DNA of 64,000 nt from the NCBI GenBank assembly GCA_964468205.1, contig CAYXVG010000037.1, positions 1-64,000 on the forward strand. The letters are read 5' to 3'. A program made the position numbers and the translations under genes. Below, in pieces: positions 39,239-48,154 of this stretch (its first letter is position 1; each line of letters begins with the position of its first letter). The stretch is from CAWELS01 sp964468205. GTDB taxonomy: Bacteria; Acidobacteriota; Terriglobia; Bryobacterales; Bryobacteraceae. Under the pieces are notes generated by a model. The model saw only the letters and a program-made list of their open reading frames with translations. It searched no databases and had not been told where the DNA came from.

Positions 39239-40570
39239 CTACCGCTCCCCGCGCGTGTCGGCGCGCAACGGAATGTTGGCCGTGGCTGCGGCGCCGCGCC
39301 CGTCGCGGACGTAAACGAACAGGCGGTAGTTTGAAACTTCATCGGGCAGTTGAATCACCGCCCGGTTCTCCTCACTGGAGAGCAGAACGTTCTCGATCGG
39401 CGACGTCGGCTCCTCGCGATCGCCGCCGACATTGGGATCATCGGCGACGTCGACCCGGAGATCCCACTCGTAGCTGAGAGCATCGCCGTCCGGATCGGAG
39501 GCCTCTACCTCCGCATGCAGCTTTACGCCCGGCGGCGCAACCATAGGTTCCGGCGACACGGCGTCCGGTTCGAGGCCTGCCTTCAATCTTCCCGGACCGA
39601 TTCGCGGCGCGCGATTCTCCGGCCATCTCCCGGTCCAGAGAAACTGCATCGCCTCCACCGGTCCGAGCCGGCTCCGGTCGAAGAGAAACATGTTGTACCA
39701 GGTGTGTGTCTTCTCGTGGCGGGGTCCCAGCCACAAGAAGGCGAATCCTCCCAGGCACCGCGGGTCGGCGGTCACCGTCCGCCAGGCGTCGATGTAGTTC
39801 TCCGCCTTCTCCGTGCTGGTCTCTTCCATCGGGATGCCCCAGGGCGTCTTCGGAGCCTGCCAGTGGCCGGTGGGGCCGAATTCTGTGAGCAGAAATGGCC
39901 GCGTCCACCCTTTCTGGTCGAGATCCTCGCGCAGCGTGGGGATGTCGCGATAGTAGACGTTGAATCCCACGGCGTCCAGCGCCGGACAAAGCCGGTCGAG
40001 ATCCTCGAGTTGCCGCCGCCGCACGCCCGAGCCCAGCGTGACGATAACGGGATGCTTTCCGTCGATTTCCTTGATCATTGCGGCGAGATCGTTGATTGCC
40101 TGGAATGCGAGCTTGATCTTCTCGCCCGGCACGCCAATCCCGGGTTCGTTGCCAACGCTCCACATCATCAACGCCGGGTGGTCCTTGTGCTTGAGCGCCT
40201 CCTGGCGAATGCGCTCCTTCTGCGCGGCAACCTGCGCGGGGTCGCCATAGTCGAACCCGGCACGGTACTTCCCGATCCGGAGCAGAACCAGCGCCGGGAG
40301 CGGGTGATGGTCAGTCCGTTCTAGTGCCTCCAGTGACATCATCACGGCGTTGGCTCCGGCTCCCGCGAGTTCCTTCAGGTAAAAATCCACGTCGATGGGA
40401 GTGATCTTCGCCCCCTGGATCTGCAGCTCCTGCCCGCGGTGAATGACCCGGTAGGCGCCGTCCTCGCGCTGCGCAATGCGAGTCGGCTGGTTCGCGTTTG
40501 GCGTCGCGCAACAAGCCAGCATCAGTAGCGCTGGAACAACGGCCGGCAGAATCGGCTTCTTTCTCGCCAT
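39239..40570 (-). CDS. GH2-like TIM-barrel glycoside hydrolase, putative lipoprotein
   Basis: GGAGGAGAG stands directly before the ATG. The 443 residues have a lipoprotein signal (ALLMLACCATP). A barrel follows that lacks the N-terminal sandwich domains of full GH2 enzymes. MMWSVGNEPG supplies the acid/base Glu and LLTEFGPTGHW the nucleophile Glu of clan GH-A. A C-terminal Ig/PKD-like segment (VEASDPDGDALSYEWDLRVD, in part) follows. It may cleave beta-glycosides at the cell surface. It reads toward the receptor pair, with the hybrid regulator just upstream on the same strand. Confidence 0.8.
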   Translation of the reverse strand: MARKKPILPAVVPALLMLACCATPNANQPTRIAQREDGAYRVIHRGQELQIQGAKITPIDVDFYLKELAGAGANAVMMSLEALERTDHHPLPALVLLRIGKYRAGFDYGDPAQVAAQKERIRQEALKHKDHPALMMWSVGNEPGIGVPGEKIKLAFQAINDLAAMIKEIDGKHPVIVTLGSGVRRRQLEDLDRLCPALDAVGFNVYYRDIPTLREDLDQKGWTRPFLLTEFGPTGHWQAPKTPWGIPMEETSTEKAENYIDAWRTVTADPRCLGGFAFLWLGPRHEKTHTWYNMFLFDRSRLGPVEAMQFLWTGRWPENRAPRIGPGRLKAGLEPDAVSPEPMVAPPGVKLHAEVEASDPDGDALSYEWDLRVDVADDPNVGGDREEPTSPIENVLLSSEENRAVIQLPDEVSNYRLFVYVRDGRGAAATANIPLRADTRGER

Positions 40571-40615
40571 CTCTCCTCCTTCAGTTCGCCGGCAAGGTTG
40601 TCCGCTCCATGCCGC

Positions 40616-41785
40616 CTACCGCCCCGGCGATCCGTCGGCGTGTGTGAACGGCATCAGCTCTTTTTCCATCCAGTCCGGCACCTCAGAATCCAGTGGGTAA
40701 ATTGAGTTGACGTTTTCGAGCGTCACAAGTTCGTGTTTGACATAGCGCGCCGGGGAGTGCGGCTTGCCGGAGAGCGTTTCCATGGCCATCTTGATCACCT
40801 CCGGCCCGTAGCGCTCGGGGAAGTAGGCCACTGAACCAATAAGCCGCGTGCCCGGCCGCCGCAACTCCTCACGGGCCTCGGGCTCGGCGTTCTGACCCAT
40901 CGCCGCACAGTATTCCATCCGGCCCACCTCGTCGAACGCCCGGATCGCGCCCAGGGCCATCGAGTCAGTGCCGGCTCCAATCAACGTCCGGCGGGGCGGA
41001 ACGGCGCGCAAATGCCGGCGAACGGTCTCGAAGGCCGGACCAATCATTCCCCGGCCGTCCAACTCCGTCACGATACAGCTTTCCGCTCCAGCCAGGTTCT
41101 CCCGCAGAGCGCCCAACATCCCGGTTAGACGCAAACGGACGAGAGGGCCTGCATGACGTTCTTCCAGTAGCAGCACCTCCTCGACCTGCCCGTTCCAATG
41201 CCTTCTTGCCCAGTCGGCCAACCCCTGCCCGCCCAGACGCCCCGCGCGGTAGTTGTCGGCGCCGTAGTAATTCGCGCCGGGATGCGGAACATCGATCGCG
41301 ATAACTGGAATCCCCGCTTCGATGAACCGGGCGGCCACCGACGCCGCCACCCTCGCATGGAGTTGGAACTCGATCACCAGGTCCACGGCCTGGGCGATCA
41401 GCTTGTTGGTGTTGCGTAGCGCGATTGCGGGGCTCCGGCGGTTGTTCACCACCACAAGATCCAGCCCGGCTTCGATGGCCGCTCGCCGGATGCTTTCGGT
41501 GACAAGGTTGCAGTACAAGGAATCCAGTCTGGGCGCGGCGAAGCCGAGCCGGTATTGCGGGGTCGTGACCGGTCCCACGAGCGCGCGGTATTGCTCCCGC
41601 CCAACGCGCTCGATCAACCCTCCTGCTTCCAGGCTGGAAAGCAGCCGAAACGTGGTCGTCTTGCTCAGATTCGTTCGTGCGACTAAGTCGCGCAAGCGAA
41701 GCAGTTCGCCGGAATAACGGAACGCCTTCAGAAGTTCGCACGCCCTCAGAACGGACTGGGCGATCTCCGGCTCTTTCGCCCCCAT
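40616..41785 (-). CDS. Hybrid regulator: IclR-type HTH joined to a periplasmic-binding (LacI-like) sensor
   Basis: The 389 residues have an N-terminal winged HTH of IclR type (IAQSVLRACELLKAFRYSG, then LSKTTTFRLLSSLEAGGLIER). From about residue 80 a type I periplasmic-binding fold follows (IRRAAIEAGLDLVVVNNRR, then AVDLVIEFQLHARVA, then AGIPVIAIDVPHPGANYYGADN, in part), as in sugar-binding proteins and LacI sensors. There is no IclR effector domain. LacI-family proteins normally carry a different HTH. It is divergent from the six-gene sugar operon (start 41968) and probably controls it and perhaps the GH2-like gene. Confidence 0.8.
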   Translation of the reverse strand: MGAKEPEIAQSVLRACELLKAFRYSGELLRLRDLVARTNLSKTTTFRLLSSLEAGGLIERVGREQYRALVGPVTTPQYRLGFAAPRLDSLYCNLVTESIRRAAIEAGLDLVVVNNRRSPAIALRNTNKLIAQAVDLVIEFQLHARVAASVAARFIEAGIPVIAIDVPHPGANYYGADNYRAGRLGGQGLADWARRHWNGQVEEVLLLEERHAGPLVRLRLTGMLGALRENLAGAESCIVTELDGRGMIGPAFETVRRHLRAVPPRRTLIGAGTDSMALGAIRAFDEVGRMEYCAAMGQNAEPEAREELRRPGTRLIGSVAYFPERYGPEVIKMAMETLSGKPHSPARYVKHELVTLENVNSIYPLDSEVPDWMEKELMPFTHADGSPGR

Positions 41786-41967
41786 GCGCGGAGTCTACCA
41801 CAGGACTTAGCGCGGTGCGCAGCCGATCTTTCCACCTTCCGCAACCCCGCCTGGATCGTGCCGCGCCGGTTCGCCAGCGTCCCAGGGCTAGCGGGGGAGC
41901 CGGGCTTCGTGTGCCGTTGACCGGACACTGATAATATAAAATCGCTCGATCAAGGAAGGGCGTTCCA
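41786..41967. promoter_or_regulatory. Divergent control region between the hybrid regulator and the sugar operon
   Basis: An AT-rich stretch (TGATAATATAAAAT, about 41930-41943) lies just before the operon start and looks like a -10 region. TTGACC is upstream of it, but at a non-standard distance of 12 bases from TATAAA. GGAAGG precedes the GTG start at 41968. No clear palindromic operator is visible. Confidence 0.35.
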
Positions 41968-43278
41968 GTGAGACGGCGAGACTTTCTCCAACAATGCAGC
42001 CGGGGGGCGGCGCTTGCCTCGGGCCCGATCGTGATCCCGGCTCGGATCTTGGGGCGTGGTGGGGGAACCGCCCCCAGCGAGAGGATCGCAATGGGCGCGG
42101 TCGGAGTGGGCGGCATGGGCACGGGGCATGTGCGGCGCTTTCTGCAATACGGCGACGTGCGGATGGCGGCGGTCTGTGACGTCCGGCGGGAACATCGCCA
42201 ACGAGCCAAGAACCTGGTGGACGAGCGTTACGGCGACACCGCGTGCGACGCCTGCGGCGACTACCGCGAGTTGCTTGCCCGTTCTGATATCGACGCCATC
42301 GTGACGGCCGCCCCGGACCACTGGCACGTCCTGATCGGCATCGAAGCGGCCCGCCGCGGCAAACACATGTATTTCGAGAAGCCGGTGGGCCGAACCGTGG
42401 CCGAGGCCCTGGCGCTGCGGGAAGCTGTACGCCGCTATGGGGTGGTCTTCCAGTTCGGCACGCAGCAGCGTTCTTCACGTGAGTTCCGGCACGCTTGCGA
42501 AGTGGCGAGGAACGGCAGGCTGGGAGAATTGCGGGATATCGTAGTCGGGTCGGCTCGCACCCAGTACAGCCCGAATAAGCCGCCCGAGCCCGTTCCCGAG
42601 GGATTCGACTACGAAATGTGGCTCGGCCCGGCCCCGTGGACACCCTACACGTTCGAGCGTTGCACCCGGAACTGGACGCTGATCCACGATTACTCGCTGG
42701 GCTGCGTCTCGGGCGCCTGGGGCATCCACGACGTCGATACCGCGCAGTGGGCCAACGATTCCGACGGCGCTCCGCCCGTCGAAATCGAAGCCTGGGGCGT
42801 TTTCCCGGAAGACGGGCTCTATGACACAGTCGAATCTTGGCGGGCGGAGCAGATCTACTCGAACGGCGTCCGTCTTATCCACATGGATGACAAGACGGCC
42901 GCCGAGCAGATACCGCAGTTCCAGCCGGGCTGGCGTGGCATGGTTCTGATCGGAAGCGAAGGCTGGATCTACGCTAGCCGTCGCGGTATGGACGCGCGCC
43001 CAAAATCACTGCTCAACGCAACCTTCGGCGTCAACGAAGTGCGGCTGCCGCGCAGCAGTGACCATCGCCGCGACTTCCTCGACGCCGTGCGTTTCGGCAC
43101 GAAGCCGGTCACCACCATCGAGGGGGCCGTGAATTCTGATATCGCATGCCACCAGGCGGACATCGCAATGCGGCTCAAACGGAAGCTTCGTTGGGATTTG
43201 GCCGCCGAACGTTTCGTTGATGACGGCGAGGCCAACCGGATGCTATCACGCGCGATGAGAAGCCCCTGGAGGCTCTGA
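41968..43278 (+). CDS. Gfo/Idh/MocA family oxidoreductase, Tat-exported (first copy in operon)
   Basis: A GTG start follows GGAAGG. The 436 residues begin with a twin-arginine signal (MRRRDFLQQC). A Rossmann fold comes next (AMGAVGVGGMGTGHVRRF), with the family lysine in YFEKPVGRT and the DHWH block ending strand 5. Family members oxidise or reduce sugars using a tightly bound NAD(P). The C-terminal block RRKLRWD-like (KRKLRWDLAAERFVDD) is typical of the Bryobacterales/Planctomycetes subgroup. It is first in an operon with ThuA and another Gfo/Idh, and probably modifies a sugar in the periplasm. Confidence 0.9.
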   Translation: MRRRDFLQQCSRGAALASGPIVIPARILGRGGGTAPSERIAMGAVGVGGMGTGHVRRFLQYGDVRMAAVCDVRREHRQRAKNLVDERYGDTACDACGDYRELLARSDIDAIVTAAPDHWHVLIGIEAARRGKHMYFEKPVGRTVAEALALREAVRRYGVVFQFGTQQRSSREFRHACEVARNGRLGELRDIVVGSARTQYSPNKPPEPVPEGFDYEMWLGPAPWTPYTFERCTRNWTLIHDYSLGCVSGAWGIHDVDTAQWANDSDGAPPVEIEAWGVFPEDGLYDTVESWRAEQIYSNGVRLIHMDDKTAAEQIPQFQPGWRGMVLIGSEGWIYASRRGMDARPKSLLNATFGVNEVRLPRSSDHRRDFLDAVRFGTKPVTTIEGAVNSDIACHQADIAMRLKRKLRWDLAAERFVDDGEANRMLSRAMRSPWRL

Positions 43279-43290
43279 ATGGAGTAAGCC

Positions 43291-44214
43291 ATGAATAGAC
43301 GCACATTTCTGATTGCGGCCGGCGCCGCCGTCCCGGCGGCCGCCCAGCGGGGACGGACAATGCCGGACGCCGAGCGCCGGAAGGTGGAGGCCGCGATTCC
43401 CGGCTTGGCCCCGGGAAAGCCGAGACAGCCCCGCCGGATCCTTGTGATGAGCTTCGCCGTGCGTGATGGCAAGCCGGGCCATCGCCACGCATCGATCCCG
43501 CACGGCAATCACGCCCTGGAACTCATGGGCAAGAGGACGGGCGCTTACGAGACCGTCGTCACGGAAGATGTCGAGATGCTGCGCCCGGAGAAGCTGCGCG
43601 AGTTTGATTGCCTGTGTTTCAACAACACAACGGGTGTTATCACAGAAGATCCCGTGCTGCGCCTCTCGCTGCTCGACTTCGTCGCCGGCGGCAAAGGGTT
43701 CGTGGGTTTTCACGCCGCCGCCGCCACGTTCGTGCAGTACCCGGTTTACAGCCAGTTCCCGGCGTTCGGCGAGTTCATTGGTGGCTATGAGAACGGCGGC
43801 CATCCCTGGAAGCCCGATGAAACCATTACTCTACGGGTGGAGGATCCCGGAAGCCCGCTGAACGCTCCGTTTCAAGGGCAAGGATTCGAAGTGCAAGACG
43901 AGGTATTTCAGTTCATGGACGGACACTTCACCCGCGAGAAGCTGCACGTCCTGCTCAGTATTGATCCCGCGAAGACCGACATGGGGCCGCACCGCCGCAT
44001 GCTACCGGAACGGCGCAAGGACCTCGACTTTCCGATCACCTGGATCAAACGCTATGGCCTCGGCCGGGTCTTCTACACCACCCTCGGCCACAACCCGCAC
44101 ATCTGGTGGGATCCGAAGCTTCTGCGGCATTTCCTCGCCGGAATCCAGTTCGCCCTCGGAGATCTCGAGGCAGATACAACGCCGAGCATCCCGCCGCCCG
44201 GCGGGAGAAGCTAG
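43291..44214 (+). CDS. ThuA-domain protein, exported
   Basis: The 307 residues begin with a short Tat-like signal (MNRRTFLIAAGAAVPAAA). The ThuA fold, a glutamine-amidotransferase-like domain found in trehalose and keto-sugar use, is shown by DCLCFNNTTG, GKGFVGFHAAAATF and GRVFYTTLGHNPHIWW. It lies 12 bases after the first Gfo/Idh gene. In Acidobacteria and Planctomycetes such proteins usually sit with Gfo/Idh and DUF1080 genes for 3-keto-glycoside metabolism; the exact reaction is not established. Confidence 0.88.
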   Translation: MNRRTFLIAAGAAVPAAAQRGRTMPDAERRKVEAAIPGLAPGKPRQPRRILVMSFAVRDGKPGHRHASIPHGNHALELMGKRTGAYETVVTEDVEMLRPEKLREFDCLCFNNTTGVITEDPVLRLSLLDFVAGGKGFVGFHAAAATFVQYPVYSQFPAFGEFIGGYENGGHPWKPDETITLRVEDPGSPLNAPFQGQGFEVQDEVFQFMDGHFTREKLHVLLSIDPAKTDMGPHRRMLPERRKDLDFPITWIKRYGLGRVFYTTLGHNPHIWWDPKLLRHFLAGIQFALGDLEADTTPSIPPPGGRS

Positions 44215-44232
44215 GAGGCGCTTAAGCCGCCT

Positions 44233-45540
44233 ATGAACGTGACACGCCGGCAGTTGCTGCGAACGACGCTCGGCACGGCCAGCGGGCTCCTTGCCGCGCC
44301 GTCTCTCGTGCCGGCGTCGGCTCTCGGCCGCGACGGCGCCGTTCCCCCGAGTGACCGGGTCACTTTAGGTGTCATCGGAATTGGCTGGATGGGCCTGGGT
44401 AATCTGGAACTTTTCCTCGACGAGCCCCTCGCCCAGGTCGTCGCGGTTTGCGATGTCGACAAGGATCATCTCGCAGCGGGCGCCGCCGCCGTCGATTCAA
44501 AATACGGACGGAAGAACCGCGCCGCTTATAACGACTTCCGCGAGGTGCTGGCCCGCGAGGATATCGACGCGGTCTGCCTCTCGCTTCCGGACCACTGGCA
44601 TGGAGCCGCCTCTGTCATGGCCTTGCGGGCGGGCAAGGACGTCTACGGGGAAAAGCCCCTCGCCCATACCTTGGCCGAGGGCCGCGCTATCTGCGACGCT
44701 GTCTCCCGGTACGGACGCGTCTGGCAGACCGGCAGTTGGCAGCGGTCCATCGGACATTTCCAGACCGCTTGCGAACTCGTGCGCAACGGGCGCATCGGAG
44801 CGGTGAGGAAGGCGGAGGTGATTCTCCCGGGCGGGCACAAGGACTTCGCCGGAACCGGCGGCCAGGTGGAACCTGCGCCGCCGCCGGAAAAGCTCGACTA
44901 CGACCTCTGGCTCGGGCCGGCGCCTTCCGCCCCGTATTGTCCCGCCCGCGTTCACAAGAACTGGCGCTTTTGCCTCGACTACGGCGGTGGACTGCTGATG
45001 GACTGGATCGGCCACCACCTCGACATCGTCCACTGGGGGCTCGGCCTCGACCGGACAGGGCCCGTCCTCGTGGAGGCCCGCGGAGAATTCCCGGCGGACG
45101 CCCGCGCCTGGGACGCGCCCGCCCGCTATCGCGTCGAGGCCCGTTACGAGAGTGGCCTCGCCATCGAAATCACCGGCGACGATCCGGATAATCGTGGTGG
45201 CGCCAAATGGATCGGTGACGAAGGTTGGATCTGGGTTGACCGGCAGGGGATGGACGCTCGGCCGAAGAGTCTGCTCCGGGAGCGGATTGCTCCCGGCGAG
45301 CTTCGTCTGAGGCGCTCGGCCGGACACCGCGGCGATTTCCTCGACTGCGTCCGGAACAGGCGGGAGCCCATCGCACCCTGTGAAGCCGGGCTGCGCTCCG
45401 CCACCCCTGGCTACCTCGGTTTGATCTCGATGATGTTGCGGCGTCCCGTTCGGTGGAACCCTGTTCACGAGGAGATACTCGACGATTCGATTGCTTCGCG
45501 GCTGTTGTCGCAACCCTTGAGGAGTCCATGGCGCGTATGA
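44233..45540 (+). CDS. Gfo/Idh/MocA family oxidoreductase, Tat-exported (second copy in operon)
   Basis: The 435 residues carry a Tat-type signal (MNVTRRQLLRTTLGTASGLL). The Rossmann block is LGVIGIGWMGLGNLELF, followed by the catalytic-lysine motif YGEKPLAHT and DHWHG. It is clearly related to the first copy but diverged, so a separate substrate or step is likely. It follows thuA by 18 bases and its last 13 bases overlap the next gene. Confidence 0.9.
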   Translation: MNVTRRQLLRTTLGTASGLLAAPSLVPASALGRDGAVPPSDRVTLGVIGIGWMGLGNLELFLDEPLAQVVAVCDVDKDHLAAGAAAVDSKYGRKNRAAYNDFREVLAREDIDAVCLSLPDHWHGAASVMALRAGKDVYGEKPLAHTLAEGRAICDAVSRYGRVWQTGSWQRSIGHFQTACELVRNGRIGAVRKAEVILPGGHKDFAGTGGQVEPAPPPEKLDYDLWLGPAPSAPYCPARVHKNWRFCLDYGGGLLMDWIGHHLDIVHWGLGLDRTGPVLVEARGEFPADARAWDAPARYRVEARYESGLAIEITGDDPDNRGGAKWIGDEGWIWVDRQGMDARPKSLLRERIAPGELRLRRSAGHRGDFLDCVRNRREPIAPCEAGLRSATPGYLGLISMMLRRPVRWNPVHEEILDDSIASRLLSQPLRSPWRV

Positions 45541-47468
45541 AAAGAGAACCGATCGTCCTCACGCTCATTCTGGCTTGCTGCTCCGTTCTCGCCGCCCAGT
45601 CCGCACCCGAAGTGTCTGCAATCGAGGACGAGCTCGCGGGCGTGGCGGCGTATGAGTACGGGCAGAGCCGGAAGCCGCTGGTGGCGGTGGAGGAATTCAC
45701 TCGTGAAGCCCTTGTGGCGCCTGCCGCGCTGGCGGAATTGGAGCGGCGCTTTCTTACCCTGCTGGCGTCTGGCGCAACCCCGGCGGGCAAGGATTTCGTT
45801 TGCCGCCAGCTCAGCCTCATTGGATCCGCGAAATCGGTCCCGGTACTCGCCGGGATGCTGCGGGATCCGGCCACGTTTGAAATGGCCCGGTACGCACTTG
45901 AGAGAATTCCAGGCGAGCCGGTGGATGAGGCCCTGCGCGAGGCGTTTCCTGCCGCCGGCGCGGCCGGGAAGCTGGCGATCGTCAACACCCTCGGCAATCG
46001 TGGCAATCCCGCCTCCGTTGAATTCCTCGCGCGTCTGTCCGGCTCGGAGGGGTCCGAACTCGCCGGCGCCGCGATGCTGGCGCTTGCCGCCGTCGGAAGC
46101 CCTCCGGCTTGTGCTGTCGTCAGGCGCGCCCTCGCCGTCAGGGAACCGCGGCCGGCTGCCGCCGAAGCGGGCCTGAAATGCGCCGGGGAGATGGCGCGCC
46201 GCGGCGACCGCTTGAGAGCGCTTGCCATGTACCGAAAACTGAACGCGCCGGAACAGGCAGTCATGACCCGCGTCGCGGCCCTAAACGGATTGGCTGCCAC
46301 CGGCGGTACGGATGCGATCCCGGTGCTCCAAAAGTCGCTGGCTGCGGAAGACGGACGGCTTCGCGCGGCCGCCGTACGGGGTCTGGCGCGGATTCCTGGA
46401 CCGGACGTGACGGCGATCCTTACCGCTTCTGCGGGCGCCCTGCCAGGCGACACCCGGGTGCAGGTAATTTCCGCCATCGCGGAACGCAGCGGCCCCGCGG
46501 CGCGCGATGTGCTCGTCGCTGCCGTGGCATCCTCGGACGTGACGATACGTACGGCCGCGCTCGGCGGTCTCGGCAACCTGGGCAGTGCGAAAGACGTCCT
46601 GTTGCTGGCCGAACGAGCGGCCCTGGCTGCCGGCCGGGAACAGGAAATCGCCCGGGACAGCCTTTACCGGCTACACTCCCCCGGCGTGGATGAAGCCATC
46701 CTGAGTTCGTTGCCCAAGGCCAACACCGATGTGAAAATACAACTGATTCGAGCCGCCGGCGCGCGGGCGATCACTGCCGCGTCACCGGTGCTGCTGGCCG
46801 CCGCGCGGGATCCGGACCGCGGCGTGCGGCGCGAGGCTCTGGGCGCTTTGCGCGAGACGGCGGCGGCCGGGGATATCCCCGCGCTGATCGGGCTCCTGCC
46901 GGCCTATGAGCGGCAGGCTGACCGGACCGAGGCGCAACGCACCGTCGCGTCCGTGATCCGGCGCACGGGGTCATCGATCGAATCGACCCTGTCGGCCTAC
47001 AGCGCGGTGCAGCGCCCCGAGGTGAAGGCTGCATTGTTATGGATCATGGGGCAGTCCGGTGACGCGGACGCCCTGCCGGCGCTGCGTTCCGCCCTGGCCG
47101 CGGACTCGGCGGAACTCAAGCGGGCGGCGATTCTGGCGTTGTCCGAATGGCCCGATGACCGTCCGGCCAGGGACTTGATCGGAATCGCCCGGGTCGCGGA
47201 CATTTCCGCCCACCGGATCCTCGCTCTTCGCGGATATGTCCAACTGATAACCCTGCCGTCGGAGCGTTCCCGAGAGGCAACGGCGGATCTGCTCAAGAGC
47301 GCCTTTCAACTGGCTGATCGCCCGGACGAAAAGATGACCATCTTGGCCGCTCTTTCCCAATATCCGTGCGCAACCTCGCTTGAACTCGCCCGCGCGGCGA
47401 TGTCCGATCCGGCGATCGCCGCGGAGGCCAAGGCGGCCTTGCAGCGGATGGAAAGGCAGCTCAAATGA
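45528..47468 (+). CDS. Exported HEAT-repeat protein
   Basis: The ATG at 45528 has GAGGAG just upstream and overlaps the previous stop by 13 bases. A signal peptide (to about residue 25, SVLAAQS) is followed by some 600 residues of short alpha-helical repeats of the HEAT/PBS-lyase type, for example LRAAAVRGLARIPGPD, IRTAALGGLGNLGSA and VRREALGALRETAAAG. These form a protein-binding solenoid with no enzymatic residues. Its place between Gfo/Idh and a discoidin-like protein suggests a periplasmic scaffold. The partner is unknown. Confidence 0.82.
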   Translation: MARMKREPIVLTLILACCSVLAAQSAPEVSAIEDELAGVAAYEYGQSRKPLVAVEEFTREALVAPAALAELERRFLTLLASGATPAGKDFVCRQLSLIGSAKSVPVLAGMLRDPATFEMARYALERIPGEPVDEALREAFPAAGAAGKLAIVNTLGNRGNPASVEFLARLSGSEGSELAGAAMLALAAVGSPPACAVVRRALAVREPRPAAAEAGLKCAGEMARRGDRLRALAMYRKLNAPEQAVMTRVAALNGLAATGGTDAIPVLQKSLAAEDGRLRAAAVRGLARIPGPDVTAILTASAGALPGDTRVQVISAIAERSGPAARDVLVAAVASSDVTIRTAALGGLGNLGSAKDVLLLAERAALAAGREQEIARDSLYRLHSPGVDEAILSSLPKANTDVKIQLIRAAGARAITAASPVLLAAARDPDRGVRREALGALRETAAAGDIPALIGLLPAYERQADRTEAQRTVASVIRRTGSSIESTLSAYSAVQRPEVKAALLWIMGQSGDADALPALRSALAADSAELKRAAILALSEWPDDRPARDLIGIARVADISAHRILALRGYVQLITLPSERSREATADLLKSAFQLADRPDEKMTILAALSQYPCATSLELARAAMSDPAIAAEAKAALQRMERQLK

Positions 47469-48154
47469 CAAGTGGGATCATCCTGACGCGCCGCCTATTA
47501 CTTTCGATGACTCTCGCCTCCGGGTTCGCCGGCCACTCCTCCGGACAGGCCGCAGGCCTCGAACCGATTCCGGTCAAGCTGCCGAAACCTATGTTTGAAG
47601 GCACGCCGGAGAACGTCGAGGGCGTGGCGAGGATTGAGAAGCCCCTGGGCCGGCCCCGGCCGCCCTTCCTGGCCCCGGCCGGAGTCCGGAACGTCGCCCT
47701 CGATATGCTCGTCACCAGTTCTGACCCCGATCCGGCGGTCGGAGCCATCGAGATGATCACCGATGGCGATAAGGGCGGAGGTGATGGCAGCTTCGTCGAG
47801 TTGGCCGCGGGTGTCCAGCATGTCACCATCGATATCGAGGAGGAGTTCGAGATCTACGCGATCCTGTTTTGGCATTACCACAAGCAGGCGCGGGTCTACT
47901 TCGACGTGGTCGTCCAGGTGGCCGCCGACCCTGACTTCATCATGGACGTCCGGACGCTGTTCAACAACGATCATGACAACTCCGCCGGCCTCGGCATCGG
48001 CGATGATCTCCACTACGTCGAGACCGCGGAGGGCAAACTGGTGGACGCCAAGGGTCACCGTGCCCGCTTCGTGCGACTGTACAGCAACGGCAGCAACGCC
48101 AGCGGGAACAACCACTACGTTGAAGTGGAGGTCTTCGGCAAACCCGTCGAGTGA
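47465..48154 (+). CDS. Exported protein with a discoidin/F5-8-type-like domain
   Basis: The 229-residue protein starts inside the previous stop (ATGA). It has a signal peptide with RR (LTRRLLLSMTLASGFAGHS), a proline-rich linker, then a beta-sandwich-like domain with ITDGDKGGGDGSFVELAAG, VTIDIEEEFEIYAILFWHYH and a C-terminal YVEVEVFGKP. Galactose-binding-like sandwiches end this way. It may bind a glycan at the cell surface. No catalytic residues are evident. Confidence 0.65.
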   Translation: MTSGIILTRRLLLSMTLASGFAGHSSGQAAGLEPIPVKLPKPMFEGTPENVEGVARIEKPLGRPRPPFLAPAGVRNVALDMLVTSSDPDPAVGAIEMITDGDKGGGDGSFVELAAGVQHVTIDIEEEFEIYAILFWHYHKQARVYFDVVVQVAADPDFIMDVRTLFNNDHDNSAGLGIGDDLHYVETAEGKLVDAKGHRARFVRLYSNGSNASGNNHYVEVEVFGKPVE

